A stretch of DNA of 64,000 bases from Pseudomonas fluorescens (GTDB lineage Bacteria > Pseudomonadota > Gammaproteobacteria > Pseudomonadales > Pseudomonadaceae): positions 1 through 64,000 of the forward strand of contig NZ_CABVHU010000013.1 in NCBI RefSeq assembly GCF_902497855.1. Direction: 5' to 3'. Positions 37,578-46,698 of the stretch are shown here, in pieces. The position numbers and the translations under genes were made by a program. Position 1 is the stretch's first letter; every line of letters begins with the position of its first letter. The notes beneath the pieces were generated by a model. It was not told where the DNA came from. It saw only the letters and a list, made by a program, of their open reading frames with translations, and ran no database searches.

Positions 37578-38498
37578 GTGTCCCGACTTTTTTCTATCTT
37601 TGTCGCATTTATCGCAACTTTTCTGCTGATCGGTTCGGCGCAAGCCGACGTCAAGGTCCTTACCAGCATCAAGCCCCTGCAGCTGATCGCCGCGGCGGTG
37701 CAGGATGGCGTGGCCATACCCGAAGTCCTGTTGCCGCCCGGTGCCTCGCCGCATAACTATGCCTTGCGCCCATCCGACGTGCGGAAGGTGCAATCGGTGG
37801 ATCTGCTGTACTGGATCGGGGCGGACATGGAAGGTTTCTTGCCTCGCGTGCTGAACGGTCGCACGCTGCCCAGCGTCACCGTACAAGATCTGCCTGGCCT
37901 GAAATTGCGCCGCTTCGCCGAAGATAGCCACTCCCACGCCGAAGAAGCCGACGAGCATGACCACGATCACCGCCCCGGCAGCCTGGACGCGCATCTTTGG
38001 TTGTCGCCGGTCAACGCGCGCGTGATCGCGGCAAAAATGGCCGCCGACCTGAGTGCTGCCGACCCGGACAATGCGGCCCGCTACCAGAGCAATCTCAAGG
38101 CCTTCGATGAACGTCTGGATGCGCTGGATCTGCGCTTGAAGAAACGTCTGGCTGGCATTGAAGGCAAGCCTTATTTCGTGTTCCACGAAGCCTTCGATTA
38201 CTTCGAAGACGCCTATGACCTCAAGCATGCCGGCGTGTTCAGCGTCGCCGCCGAAGTACAGCCTGGCGCCCAGCACGTCGCGGCGATGCGCACCCGACTG
38301 CAGGAGGTCGGCAAGACCTGTGTATTCAGCGAGCCGCCACTGCGTCCGCGGCTGGCGGAAACCCTGGTGGCCGGCTTGCCGGTGAAACTGGCGGAGCTGG
38401 ATGCGCTGGGCGGATACACGCCGGCGACTGCTCAGGGGTATGAGCAGGTGCTGGAGAAGCTGGGGAATGATTTGGCGGGGTGTCTGGAGTCGTTGTAA
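37578..38498 (+). CDS. znuA: Zinc ABC transporter binding protein
   Basis: A 306-residue cluster A-I metal-binding protein. Signal peptide MSRLFSIFVAFIATFLLIGSAQA. Zinc ligands are the His in PPGASPHNYALRP, the His in DAHLWLSP and the His in VFHEAFDYF, and a flexible His-rich loop (HSHAEEADEHDHDH) typical of ZnuA. Both candidate starts are GTG (37569 or 37578); the second gives the common N-terminus and has GAGTGG upstream. Divergent from zur. Confidence 0.93.
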   Translation: MSRLFSIFVAFIATFLLIGSAQADVKVLTSIKPLQLIAAAVQDGVAIPEVLLPPGASPHNYALRPSDVRKVQSVDLLYWIGADMEGFLPRVLNGRTLPSVTVQDLPGLKLRRFAEDSHSHAEEADEHDHDHRPGSLDAHLWLSPVNARVIAAKMAADLSAADPDNAARYQSNLKAFDERLDALDLRLKKRLAGIEGKPYFVFHEAFDYFEDAYDLKHAGVFSVAAEVQPGAQHVAAMRTRLQEVGKTCVFSEPPLRPRLAETLVAGLPVKLAELDALGGYTPATAQGYEQVLEKLGNDLAGCLESL

Positions 38499-38520
38499 CC
38501 CGAAAATTTGTGTCGTCCCC

Positions 38521-38630
38521 ATTCGCGGGCAAGCCTCGCTCCTACAGGATTTGTGGAGTTCACCTATATTATGAACGGCACAAATCCTGTAGGAGCGAGC
38601 GGTGCGGCGATCCGACTTGCCCGCGAAGCT
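38521..38630. repeat. REP pair with 16-bp insert in one arm
   Basis: Arms ATTCGCGGGCAAGCCTCGCT and AGCGAG...CTTGCCCGCGAAG are inverted, and the inner AGGATTTGTG/CACAAATCCT extends the palindrome. The right arm contains an extra CGGTGCGGCGATCCGA (38600-38615), the complement of the insert seen in REPs at 42853 and 58041. Confidence 0.88.
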
Positions 38631-38631
38631 T

Positions 38632-39582
38632 TTAGAGGGCGAAAGGTAGCGGTGTGCTGACCTTCTGCCGCTGCGCCAACCGCTGCTCAAACTCCACCGG
38701 ATCGTGAATCAACACATCCTGCCCGGCAAACGACTCGGCCGCGATCAACCGCGACAACCAGAACCGCACACAGGCCACCCGCAGCATGGTCGGCCACAGC
38801 TCGGCTTCTGCAGCGGTGAATGGCCGCAACGCAGCATAAGCGCCCAGCAACGCCCGCGCCCGCGGCCCGTCGATCTTCCCGTCCTCGTCCGAACACCAGT
38901 CATTCAAGGCAATCGCCACGTCGTAGAGCATCGGCCCCGAGCAGGCGTTGTAGAAGTCGATCAACCCGGTCAGGTGCGTGCCTTCGAACATCGCGTTGTC
39001 GCGGAACAGGTCGGCGTGGATGTTGGCGCGCGGCAGGGCCAGAATTTTCGTCTTCTGCCGGGTGATTTCGTCCAGCGCCCGCTGCAACAGATCGCTCTGC
39101 CCGGCATTCAGATGCGACAGCAACTGCGTGCCCTCCTCCTGCATCCAGTCCAGGCCGCGATCGGTCTTGCGCTTGATCATGTTGGCCTGGGTCGCCAGGT
39201 GCAGATGAGCCAGCAGCTCGCCGACCTGAGCACAATGCTGGGCGTTGGCCTCCTTGATATGCTTGCCGGCCAGACGCGGTTGCAGCAGCGCCGGTTTGCC
39301 GGCCAGCTCGCGCAAGGCGACGCCATCCGTAGTGCGCAGGGCATAGGGCACGGGCAGGTCGGCGTCGTGCAGTACATCGAGCAGCTCGATGAAAAACGGC
39401 ATTTCCTGAACCGGGCCGCGCTCCACCAGGGTCAGGACAAATTCGCCCTGCTCCAGGCTGATAAAGAAATTGGTGTTTTCGCTACCGGCGGCAATCCCCT
39501 GGAAATCAAGCAGGCGGCCGAGCCCGTATGGGGCGAGAAAGGTTTCCAGCTCGGGCCGAGCCAGCGGGGTGAACACAGACAT
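38632..39582 (-). CDS. thrB: Homoserine kinase (ThrB2-type)
   Basis: A 316-residue kinase of the aminoglycoside-phosphotransferase fold used by pseudomonads for homoserine phosphorylation in threonine synthesis. Catalytic loop LPRANIHADLFRDNAMF and DFG-equivalent LTGLIDFYNACSG are clear, and the N-terminus MSVFTPLARPELETFL is standard. The ATG at 39582 is chosen over an extended frame. Followed by a DUF2782 gene upstream on the same strand, the usual order in Pseudomonas. Confidence 0.94.
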   Translation of the reverse strand: MSVFTPLARPELETFLAPYGLGRLLDFQGIAAGSENTNFFISLEQGEFVLTLVERGPVQEMPFFIELLDVLHDADLPVPYALRTTDGVALRELAGKPALLQPRLAGKHIKEANAQHCAQVGELLAHLHLATQANMIKRKTDRGLDWMQEEGTQLLSHLNAGQSDLLQRALDEITRQKTKILALPRANIHADLFRDNAMFEGTHLTGLIDFYNACSGPMLYDVAIALNDWCSDEDGKIDGPRARALLGAYAALRPFTAAEAELWPTMLRVACVRFWLSRLIAAESFAGQDVLIHDPVEFEQRLAQRQKVSTPLPFAL

Positions 39583-39641
39583 GGTTAAAACTGCCAGTAC
39601 GGGCGCTGCCACTTGAGCCAGCGCCGATTGAAATTAGGAAT

Positions 39642-39932
39642 CTATTTCCACTCGAAGATCTTCCACGACGGAATCAGCATATCGGGCTGATCCGAGCGGA
39701 TGAAGTTTGCATCTGTCCCGTCCGCGCGCACCAGAAAATACGGCGGAGCGCCCTTCGGCGTAACCTTGATCGCGTACAGGAAACCGTTTTGGCGGTACTC
39801 CTGGATGGTTTTATCCCCTTCCGTGCGGATAGTGACTTCAGGCTCTGGAGTCGGCGCATCATCTGCCGCCATGACGGCGAACGGAACGGTTGCAAACAAG
39901 CCAGCCAACAGCAAGCGATTTAGTGTGCGCAT
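39642..39932 (-). CDS. DUF2782 exported small protein
   Basis: A 96-residue protein with signal peptide MRTLNRLLLAGLFATVPFAVMA. The mature part has the DUF2782 pattern TIRTEGDKTIQEYRQNGFLYAIKVTPKGAPPYFLVRADGT and ends FEWK. Found between thrB and polA in most pseudomonads. Function unknown. Confidence 0.9.
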   Translation of the reverse strand: MRTLNRLLLAGLFATVPFAVMAADDAPTPEPEVTIRTEGDKTIQEYRQNGFLYAIKVTPKGAPPYFLVRADGTDANFIRSDQPDMLIPSWKIFEWK

Positions 39933-40006
39933 GATAACCTTGTCCCTTTGTCGTCAACGGTCCCGCTATTCTAGCGCCGGACCCGCCGAAAAGGTTGATC
40001 CTGCTC

Positions 40007-42775
40007 ATGAGCCAAGCCCCCCTCGTCCTGGTGGACGGTTCTTCTTACCTGTATCGCGCGTTTCACGCCCTGCCACCGCTCACCACGTCCAAAGGCCTGC
40101 CGACCGGTGCGGTCAAAGGCGTGTTGAACATGCTCAAGAGCCTGCGCAAGCAGTACCCGGACAGCCCGTTCGCCGTGGTGTTCGACGCTAAGGGCGGGAC
40201 ATTCCGCGACGAAATGTTCGCCGAATACAAAGCCAACCGTCCGAGCATGCCCGATGACATGCGCGTCCAGATCGAGCCATTGCACGCCAGCGTCAAGGCC
40301 CTGGGCTTCCCGTTGTTGTGCGTGGACAACGTCGAAGCGGACGACGTAATCGGCACCCTGGCCCGCAGCAGCGCCGCGGCCGACCGCCCGGTAGTGATCT
40401 CCACCGGTGACAAGGACATGGCGCAACTGGTCGACGGGCACATTACCTTGGTCAACACCATGACCGGTAGCGCGCTGGATGTGGAGGGCGTGAAGGAGAA
40501 ATTCGGCGTCGCTCCCGAGCAGATCATCGATTATCTGGCGCTGATGGGTGATTCGTCCGACAACATTCCGGGCGTTCCGGGCATCGGTCCGAAGACCGCT
40601 TCCGGCCTGTTGGTGGGCGTGAATGGCGGCCTGACCGAGCTCTACGCGCAGCTCGATATCGTGCCGACCCTGCCGATACGCGGGGCCAAGACCCTGCCGG
40701 CCAAGCTCGAAGAGCACAAGGAGATGGCGTTTCTCTCCTACCGGCTGGCGACGATCAAGATCGATGTACCGCTGGATGTCGGCCTGGACGACTTGCAAAT
40801 GGGCAAGCCGGACCACGACAAGCTCGCCGAGCTCTACACCCTGCTGGAATTCAAGAGTTGGTTCGAAGAGAACCAGCGCGACGCCAAACGTTCGGGGCAG
40901 GACATTGTCGAGGTCGTCGACGAGCAACCGGGCGCCGTCGAAGCGAAGTACGAGACCATCCTCGACCAGAAGCGCTTCGAGGCCTGGCTGGACAAGCTCG
41001 CCAAGGCACCGCTGATCGCTTTTGTCACCGAGACCAATGGCAACGATGCCCAACACTCGCAACTGGTGGGCCTGTCGTTTTCCGTCGCGGCCAACGAAGC
41101 GGCCTACATCCCGCTGACCCATTCCTACATGGGCGTGCCGGAACAACTGGATCGCGACACGGTGCTGCTGGCGCTGAAGCCGCTGCTGGAAAACCCGAAT
41201 AAATTGAAAGTCGGCCAGCACGCCAAGTTCGAAACCAACATCCTCGCCAATTGCGCCATCGGTGGCGATCAGAGCAACGGGATTATCGTTCAGGGTATTG
41301 CCTACGACACCATGCTCGAGTCTTACGTACTCGACTCGACGGCCACCCGTCACGACATGGACAGCCTGGCGCTCAAGTACCTGGGCCAAAGCAAGACCGA
41401 CATTCACGAGATCGCGGGCAAAGGCGTCAAGCAGCTGACCTTTGACCAGATCTCCCTCGAGCTGGCGGGCCCCTATGCCGCCGAAGACGCCGATGTCACC
41501 TTCCGCCTGCACCTGGCCTTGCAGGAAAAACTGGCCGCCACGCCAAGCCTGGGCAAAGTGCTGAACGAGATTGAAATGCCGCTGATGCCGGTACTGGCCC
41601 GTATCGAACGCCAGGGCGCGCTCGTGGACGCCAACCTGCTGGGCATCCAGAGCGTCGAGTTGGGCGAGAAACTGGTCGCCCTGGAGCGGGAAGCCTTTGC
41701 CATCGCCGGTGAAGAATTCAACCTCGGCTCGCCGAAACAGCTGGGGGTGATCCTTTACGAAAAGCTCGGCTTGCCCGTTCTCAGTAAAACCGCCAAGGGC
41801 CAGGCCTCGACGGCCGAAGCGGTGTTGGCCGAGTTGGCCGAACAGGACTACCCGCTGCCCAAGGTGCTGATGCAGTACCGCTCGCTGAGTAAACTCAAAA
41901 GCACCTATACCGACCGTTTGCCGGAGCAGATCAACGCTCGCACCGGCCGCATCCATACGTCTTATCAGCAAGCCGTTGCCGCCACCGGACGCTTGTCGTC
42001 GATCGATCCGAACCTGCAGAACATTCCGATCCGTACCGCCGAAGGCCGGCGGATTCGTCAGGCATTCGTCGCGCCAAAAGGCTACAAACTGCTGGCCGCG
42101 GACTATTCGCAAATCGAACTGCGGATCATGGCTCACCTGGCCAAGGACGAAGGCTTGCTGTACGCCTTCCGCAACGACCTGGACGTGCACAAGGCCACGG
42201 CGGCGGAGGTCTTCGGGGTCGAGCTGGACGCGGTCACCACCGACCAGCGGCGTAGCGCCAAGGCGATCAATTTCGGTTTGATCTACGGCATGAGCGCCTT
42301 TGGCCTGGCCAAGCAGATAGGCGTCGATCGCAAGCAATCCCAGGCTTATATCGATCGCTACTTCACCCGTTATCCCGGCGTGCTGGAGTACATGGAGCGC
42401 ACCCGCGCCCAGGCCGCCGAGCAAGGTTTCGTCGAAACCATCTTCGGTCGTCGGCTGTATCTGCCGGAAATCAACGCGAAAAACCCGGCCCTGCGCAAAG
42501 GTGCCGAGCGCACGGCGATCAACGCGCCGATGCAAGGCACCGCAGCGGACATCATCAAGAAGGCCATGGTCGCCGTGGATAACTGGCTGACCTCGTCAGG
42601 CCTCGACGCCAAAGTCATCCTGCAGGTGCACGATGAATTGGTGCTTGAAGTGCGCGAAGACCTGATTGATAAGGTTAGTGAGGAAATTCGCGTGCACATG
42701 AGCGCAGCCGCGCAGCTGGACGTGCCGCTGCTGGTCGAGGTTGGGGTAGGCAATAACTGGGATGAGGCGCACTAG
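40007..42775 (+). CDS. polA: DNA polymerase I with altered proofreading site
   Basis: A 922-residue DNA polymerase I: 5' nuclease domain (about 1-295), 3'-5' exonuclease domain (about 320-520) and family A polymerase domain (520-922). The polymerase motifs A ([13 protein letters not shown]), B ([14 protein letters not shown]) and C (VHDELVLEV) are intact, and the 5' nuclease has its acidic cluster. In the exonuclease domain the first catalytic Asp (E. coli D355) is Val340 in AFVTETNG, and the third (D424) is Glu409 in AKFETNIL; the second (E342) and fourth (D494) acids and the Tyr of YAAEDADVT remain. Proofreading is therefore probably reduced or lost. The ATG at 40007 is used rather than an upstream TTG. 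Confidence 0.97.
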   Translation: MSQAPLVLVDGSSYLYRAFHALPPLTTSKGLPTGAVKGVLNMLKSLRKQYPDSPFAVVFDAKGGTFRDEMFAEYKANRPSMPDDMRVQIEPLHASVKALGFPLLCVDNVEADDVIGTLARSSAAADRPVVISTGDKDMAQLVDGHITLVNTMTGSALDVEGVKEKFGVAPEQIIDYLALMGDSSDNIPGVPGIGPKTASGLLVGVNGGLTELYAQLDIVPTLPIRGAKTLPAKLEEHKEMAFLSYRLATIKIDVPLDVGLDDLQMGKPDHDKLAELYTLLEFKSWFEENQRDAKRSGQDIVEVVDEQPGAVEAKYETILDQKRFEAWLDKLAKAPLIAFVTETNGNDAQHSQLVGLSFSVAANEAAYIPLTHSYMGVPEQLDRDTVLLALKPLLENPNKLKVGQHAKFETNILANCAIGGDQSNGIIVQGIAYDTMLESYVLDSTATRHDMDSLALKYLGQSKTDIHEIAGKGVKQLTFDQISLELAGPYAAEDADVTFRLHLALQEKLAATPSLGKVLNEIEMPLMPVLARIERQGALVDANLLGIQSVELGEKLVALEREAFAIAGEEFNLGSPKQLGVILYEKLGLPVLSKTAKGQASTAEAVLAELAEQDYPLPKVLMQYRSLSKLKSTYTDRLPEQINARTGRIHTSYQQAVAATGRLSSIDPNLQNIPIRTAEGRRIRQAFVAPKGYKLLAADYSQIELRIMAHLAKDEGLLYAFRNDLDVHKATAAEVFGVELDAVTTDQRRSAKAINFGLIYGMSAFGLAKQIGVDRKQSQAYIDRYFTRYPGVLEYMERTRAQAAEQGFVETIFGRRLYLPEINAKNPALRKGAERTAINAPMQGTAADIIKKAMVAVDNWLTSSGLDAKVILQVHDELVLEVREDLIDKVSEEIRVHMSAAAQLDVPLLVEVGVGNNWDEAH

Positions 42776-42790
42776 AGCGCCGCATTCTGT

Positions 42791-42937
42791 CTGTAGGAGC
42801 AAGCTTGCTCGCGATGGTCTCAAGATCGCTGCGTTCTGTAGGAGCTGGCTTGTCGGATCGCCGCACCGCAGCGAAGGCGGCCTCGAGTCTTGCAGCGCCA
42901 GTGAAAACGCCTTCGCCAGCAAGCCGGCTCCTACAGG
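42791..42937. repeat. REP cluster with shared insert
   Basis: Three REP arms follow polA: CTGTAGGAGCAAGCTTGCTC, then CTGTAGGAGCTGGCTTG and the inverse CAAGCCGGCTCCTACAGG. The middle arm carries TCGGATCGCCGCACCG at 42853-42868, identical to inserts in two other REPs of the window. Confidence 0.85.
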
Positions 42938-42993
42938 GGCACCATAGTCCGGAAAATGCGCGGGCTTATTTCCAATGGTTTTTTATCCCTTCA

Positions 42994-43022
42994 GGAACTA
43001 AACCCGTGAAATGCCACTCAGA
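42994..43022 (+). promoter_or_regulatory. AlgU (sigma-22)-type promoter of ersA
   Basis: GGAACT (42994-42999) and TCAGA (43018-43022) fit the AlgU/sigma-E consensus GAACTT-N16/17-TCTGA with near-ideal spacing. It lies just before the predicted 5' end of ErsA, whose P. aeruginosa counterpart is transcribed by the envelope-stress sigma factor. Confidence 0.8.
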
Positions 43023-43028
43023 GTTACT

Positions 43029-43159
43029 GAATGGCTGGTGAAGCCCTTCGATGCTCCTATGTTGTGTTAAGTGTTGGCAGATATCTGGACCCCGCCCTAA
43101 CGGTCCGGAGCTTGAACCCCGGAACTTCCCCCTCCCCATAGAAGTCCGGGGTTTTTTTT
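43029..43159 (+). ncRNA. ersA: Small regulatory RNA ErsA
   Basis: A sRNA of about 130 nt in the polA-engB gap, the location of ErsA in Pseudomonas and Spot 42 in E. coli. The 3' end is an intrinsic terminator: ACCCCGGAACTTC (43116-43128) pairs with GAAGTCCGGGGT (43141-43152), leaving a CCCCTCCCCATA loop and then eight T. The C-rich loop is suited to pairing with ribosome-binding sites. An internal stem GGACC/GGTCC (43087-43106) is also present. In P. aeruginosa ErsA is AlgU-dependent and represses algC and other envelope genes. The exact 5' end is inferred from the promoter. Confidence 0.88.
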
Positions 43160-43182
43160 GCCCGCGATTTGACCTGTCGACC

Positions 43183-43824
43183 TTACTCGGCAACCTCGGC
43201 GCCCTTGTCCGCCAGTTCCATCCAGCCTGCCAACACAGTGTAGGCGTCTTCCAGGCCCATGCGTTTCGGTGCGGAAAACAACTGAATCGTCACGGCATCG
43301 CCCCAGCCTTTACGGATTTCCGCCTGGACCTTGAGCAGCGTGTTTTTCGCCGCGCCATAGGTCAGCTTGTCCGCTTTGGTCAGCAGAATGTGCATCGGCA
43401 TGCCGGCGGCGACGGCCCAGTCAAGCATCAGAAGGTCGAAATCGGTCATTGGATGACGGATATCCATCATCAGAATCAGACCCTTCAAACTTTCGCGGCC
43501 GCCCAGATAGGCTTCCAGGTGACGCTGCCAGTGCATCTTCAATGGGATCGGTACTTTTGCGTAACCGTAACCCGGCAGGTCGACCAGACGGCGTTCATCG
43601 TCTAGCTTGAAGAAGTTCAACAGCTGCGTGCGCCCCGGGGTTTTCGAGGTTCGCGCCAGGCTGGCGTGCGTCAGGGTGTTCAGCGCGCTGGACTTGCCGG
43701 CGTTGGAACGCCCGGCGAAGGCCACTTCAAAGCCTTCGTCGTCGGGACATTGATCGACTTTGGCAGCGCTGAGCATGAAGGTGGACTGTTGGCACAGGCC
43801 GAGGATGGGGTTCTTGAATTGCAT
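43183..43824 (-). CDS. engB: Ribosome biogenesis GTPase EngB/YihA
   Basis: A 213-residue small GTPase. G1 is [13 protein letters not shown]3 [10 protein letters not shown]4 LTKADKL and G5 FSAPK. It acts in assembly of the large ribosomal subunit. The ATG at 43824 gives [20 protein letters not shown]; the frame continues upstream over the divergent cytochrome promoter. Its 3' end lies 24 bp beyond the ersA terminator, on the opposite strand. Confidence 0.96.
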   Translation of the reverse strand: MQFKNPILGLCQQSTFMLSAAKVDQCPDDEGFEVAFAGRSNAGKSSALNTLTHASLARTSKTPGRTQLLNFFKLDDERRLVDLPGYGYAKVPIPLKMHWQRHLEAYLGGRESLKGLILMMDIRHPMTDFDLLMLDWAVAAGMPMHILLTKADKLTYGAAKNTLLKVQAEIRKGWGDAVTIQLFSAPKRMGLEDAYTVLAGWMELADKGAEVAE

Positions 43825-44015
43825 GGGATTTCCGATGTGGGCGGCGCCGGGAATGGACGCGGCAAGCGGTGTCGTTTCCGTTTCAGTGACGCCAGTATAT
43901 AATGCCGCAGATTTTGTGTGCGCTTTGTCCCAGCGTAGGATGAAGTTCACGAGAGCGATTGACCTTGATTGCGCATTAGAACGCAGAACGCTCTCAACCC
44001 TGAAAAGGTCGTTTT

Positions 44016-44306
44016 ATGACGAAATGGCTGCTAGCTGCCGGTGTCTTGATGCCGCTTTACAGCGCTCAGGCTACACAGGATCCGGAAGCTGTGTACAACC
44101 GTGTTTGTGGTGCCTGTCATTCCGGCCAACTACCCATGGCGCCCAGAAAGGGCGATCAGGAAGCTTGGACGCCGAGGTTGGCGAAAGGTATGGAGACGCT
44201 GGTGCAACACGTGACCCAGGGTTTCAAGGCGATGCCGCCGCGTGGTTTGTGCATGGACTGCAGTGCCGAGGATTACCGAGCCATCATCCAGTGGATGAGC
44301 GAGTGA
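44016..44306 (+). CDS. Cytochrome c5-like protein
   Basis: A 96-residue monoheme cytochrome c with signal peptide MTKWLLAAGVLMPLYSAQA. The heme motif CGACH follows AVYNRVCGACHSGQLPMAP, and the axial Met is probably in FKAMPPRGLCMDCS, whose CMDC pair matches the conserved disulfide of cytochrome c5. A periplasmic electron carrier. Followed after 46 bp by the cytochrome c4 gene, and by dsbA, so the trio supplies c-type cytochromes and disulfide formation. Confidence 0.92.
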   Translation: MTKWLLAAGVLMPLYSAQATQDPEAVYNRVCGACHSGQLPMAPRKGDQEAWTPRLAKGMETLVQHVTQGFKAMPPRGLCMDCSAEDYRAIIQWMSE

Positions 44307-44352
44307 TTCCGGTCCATAACTCTTTAACCCTTAGCCGTAGTTGGATTAGCTG

Positions 44353-44964
44353 ATGAACAAATTGATCGTGAGTCTGCTGTTGACCGTGGGGATCTCCGGC
44401 GTAGCCCATGCTGCAGGTGATGCAACTGCTGGTCAGGCGAAAGCCGCAGTATGTGGCGCCTGTCATGGCCCGGATGGCAACAGCATGGCGCCTAACTTTC
44501 CGAAACTGGCGGGCCAGGGCGAACGTTATCTGAACAAGCAGTTGCACGACATCAAGTCCGGCAAACGCACGGTACTGGAAATGACCGGCCTGCTGACCAA
44601 CCTGAGCGATCAGGACCTGGCCGATATCTCCGCCTACTTCGCCAGCCAGAAAGGCAGCGTTGGCGCCGCCGACCCGAAAGTCGTGTCTCGCGGTGAAGCC
44701 TTGTTCCGCGGCGGCGATCTGGCCAAGGGCCTGCCCTCCTGCACCGGCTGCCACTCGCCAGACGGCAAGGGCAACGCAGCGGCCGGCTTCCCTCACCTGG
44801 GCGGTCAACATGCGCAATACATTGCCAAGCAACTGACCGATTTCCGCAAGGAAGAAGGCGGCCGGGCCAACGATGGCGATACCAAACCGATGCAAAGCAT
44901 CGCCAAAAAGCTGAGCGACGAAGATATCGCAGCAGTCTCCAGTTACATTCAAGGCCTGCACTGA
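44353..44964 (+). CDS. Diheme cytochrome c4
   Basis: A 203-residue diheme protein: signal peptide MNKLIVSLLLTVGISGVAHA, then two homologous halves with CGACHGPDGNSMAPNFPKLAGQ and CTGCHSPDGKGNAAAGFPHLGGQ. Each heme has a later Met ligand (VLEMTGLL and KPMQSIAK). Cytochrome c4 carries electrons to terminal oxidases, particularly cbb3 and aa3 types in pseudomonads. A terminator follows at 45041. Confidence 0.95.
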   Translation: MNKLIVSLLLTVGISGVAHAAGDATAGQAKAAVCGACHGPDGNSMAPNFPKLAGQGERYLNKQLHDIKSGKRTVLEMTGLLTNLSDQDLADISAYFASQKGSVGAADPKVVSRGEALFRGGDLAKGLPSCTGCHSPDGKGNAAAGFPHLGGQHAQYIAKQLTDFRKEEGGRANDGDTKPMQSIAKKLSDEDIAAVSSYIQGLH

Positions 44965-45040
44965 GACCGCCGAGGGGACGTTGCGAGGGATGTACATCTC
45001 TTGCAATGTTAACGCTCGATTAATCTGTCGATGCAAGCAT

Positions 45041-45069
45041 AAAAAGGGTGGCCTTGGCCGCCCTTTTTT
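45041..45069. terminator. Intrinsic terminator after cytochrome c4
   Basis: AAAAAGGGTGGCC (45041-45053) pairs with GGCCGCCCTTTTTT (45056-45069) around a two-base loop with one unpaired T/G position, ending in six T. Confidence 0.85.
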
Positions 45070-45163
45070 GTGGCCGCTGCCGTTACACTACAGAACTCAA
45101 GCCCGCCAGGATCTGTCTGAAAACAGGTCGCGCGAGGCGACCCCATTTGTCCAGGAGTAAAGC

Positions 45164-45805
45164 ATGCGTAATCTGATCATCAGCGCCGCATTCGTCGCTG
45201 CCAGCCTGTTCGGCATGACTGCCCAAGCCGCCGAAGCACCCGCCGCCCCTTATGTAGAACTGAGCAACCCGGTTCCAGTCGCCGTGCCTGGCAAGATCGA
45301 AGTGGTGGAACTGTTCTGGTATGGCTGCCCGCATTGCTACGCATTTGAGCCGGTGATCAATCCCTGGGTTGAGAAATTGCCTTCCGATGTGAACTTCGTG
45401 CGCATTCCAGCCATGTTCGGTGGCCCGTGGAACGCACACGGCCAGCTGTTCCTGACCCTTGAAGCCATGGGCGTCGAAGAAAAGGTTCACGCTGCGGTGT
45501 TCAACGCCATTCAGAAAGAGCACAAGAAGCTGGTCGACAAGGATGAAATGGCAGACTTCCTGGCCACCCAGGGCGTAGACAAAGACAAGTTCCTGGCCAC
45601 CTTCGACTCGTTCGCGATCAAGGGCCAGATCGTCAAGGCCACTGACCTGGCCAAAAAATATGAAATCACCGGCGTTCCGACCATGATCGTCAACGGCAAG
45701 TATCGCTTCGACGTAGGCTCTGCCGGCGGTGCCGAGCAGGCATTGCAACTGGCCGACAAGCTGATCGACAAAGAGCGAGCGGCTAACAAGGCTGCCGCCA
45801 ACTAA
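45164..45805 (+). CDS. dsbA: Thiol:disulfide interchange protein DsbA
   Basis: A 213-residue periplasmic thioredoxin-fold oxidase. Signal peptide ends in TAQA. The active site CPHC is in VELFWYGCPHCYAFEP and the cis-Pro in GVPTMIVNGKY. It introduces disulfides into exported proteins; several products in this window (DUF1161, small lipoproteins, Ivy-like protein) carry paired cysteines. RBS CAGGAG. Confidence 0.97.
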   Translation: MRNLIISAAFVAASLFGMTAQAAEAPAAPYVELSNPVPVAVPGKIEVVELFWYGCPHCYAFEPVINPWVEKLPSDVNFVRIPAMFGGPWNAHGQLFLTLEAMGVEEKVHAAVFNAIQKEHKKLVDKDEMADFLATQGVDKDKFLATFDSFAIKGQIVKATDLAKKYEITGVPTMIVNGKYRFDVGSAGGAEQALQLADKLIDKERAANKAAAN

Positions 45806-45819
45806 GCGCGGGGCCTGCC

Positions 45820-46698
45820 ATGCGCCGCTGGGGTACTGAACGCGTCGTTGGCCTGCATGATCCGCGGGTCAACGAGCATCACCTGGAATCGACGGGGCTG
45901 CCCGCAGACAGCCGCCTGCGCTTGCTCAGTTTCAATATCCAGGTCGGCATCAGTACCGAGCGGTATCGGCACTATCTGACCCGAGGCTGGCAACATCTGT
46001 TGCCGCACACCGGGCGTGCCGACAATCTGCAAAAAATCGGCAATCTGCTGGGCGACTTCGATCTGGTCGCCCTGCAGGAAGTCGATGGCGGCAGCCTGCG
46101 ATCCGGCTACGTCAACCAGGTCGAACACCTGGCTCAGCTCGGTGCGTTCCCTTACTGGTATCAACAACTCAACCGCAACCTCGGTCGCCTCGGCCAGCAC
46201 AGCAATGGCGTGCTCAGCCGCCTGCGCCCGTGGGCGATTGAAGATCATCCGCTGCCGGGACCCAAGGGTCGCGGAGCAATCCTGGTCCGTTTCGGCGAGG
46301 GTCCGGAAGCGCTGGTGGTGGTCATGATGCACCTGGCACTGGGTGCCCGCGCCCGCACCATGCAGCTGGCTTACATTCGCGAGCTGATCGGGGGTTTTAA
46401 ACACCAGGTGCTGATGGGCGACATGAATACCCATGCCAGTGACCTGCTGCAAAACTCGCCATTGCGCGACCTCGGCCTGCTCGCACCGCAACTGGAAGCG
46501 ACCTTCCCCAGCTGGCGCCCGCAACGCTGCCTGGACCATATTCTGCTGAGCCCGACCCTGACCCTGGAAAAGGTCGAGGTGCTGGCACAACCCATTTCCG
46601 ATCACCTGCCGGTCGCGGTAGAGATTCGTCTGCCGGGTTCGCTCACGGCCGATGCATTGCCCGCGCTGAGTCCTGCCCATCGCGGACCCCATGAATGA
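45820..46698 (+). CDS. Endonuclease/exonuclease/phosphatase-family protein
   Basis: A 292-residue EEP-superfamily hydrolase. Conserved motifs are LSFNIQVG with the metal Asn, LVALQEVDG with the metal Glu, LMGDMNTH with the catalytic Asp-Asn, and ISDHLPVAVEI with the terminal Asp-His pair. No signal peptide or clear membrane anchor. Substrate unknown; relatives cleave phosphodiesters in nucleic acids, phospholipids or inositol phosphates. Its stop overlaps the ATG of the diguanylate cyclase gene by four bases. Confidence 0.9.
   Translation: MRRWGTERVVGLHDPRVNEHHLESTGLPADSRLRLLSFNIQVGISTERYRHYLTRGWQHLLPHTGRADNLQKIGNLLGDFDLVALQEVDGGSLRSGYVNQVEHLAQLGAFPYWYQQLNRNLGRLGQHSNGVLSRLRPWAIEDHPLPGPKGRGAILVRFGEGPEALVVVMMHLALGARARTMQLAYIRELIGGFKHQVLMGDMNTHASDLLQNSPLRDLGLLAPQLEATFPSWRPQRCLDHILLSPTLTLEKVEVLAQPISDHLPVAVEIRLPGSLTADALPALSPAHRGPHE

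Noticed and set aside
39971-42535. 854-codon open frame antisense to polA
   Set aside because: It lies wholly opposite polA, whose three domains are recognisable; high-GC codon use routinely opens the complementary frame, and the translated product has no known domain.
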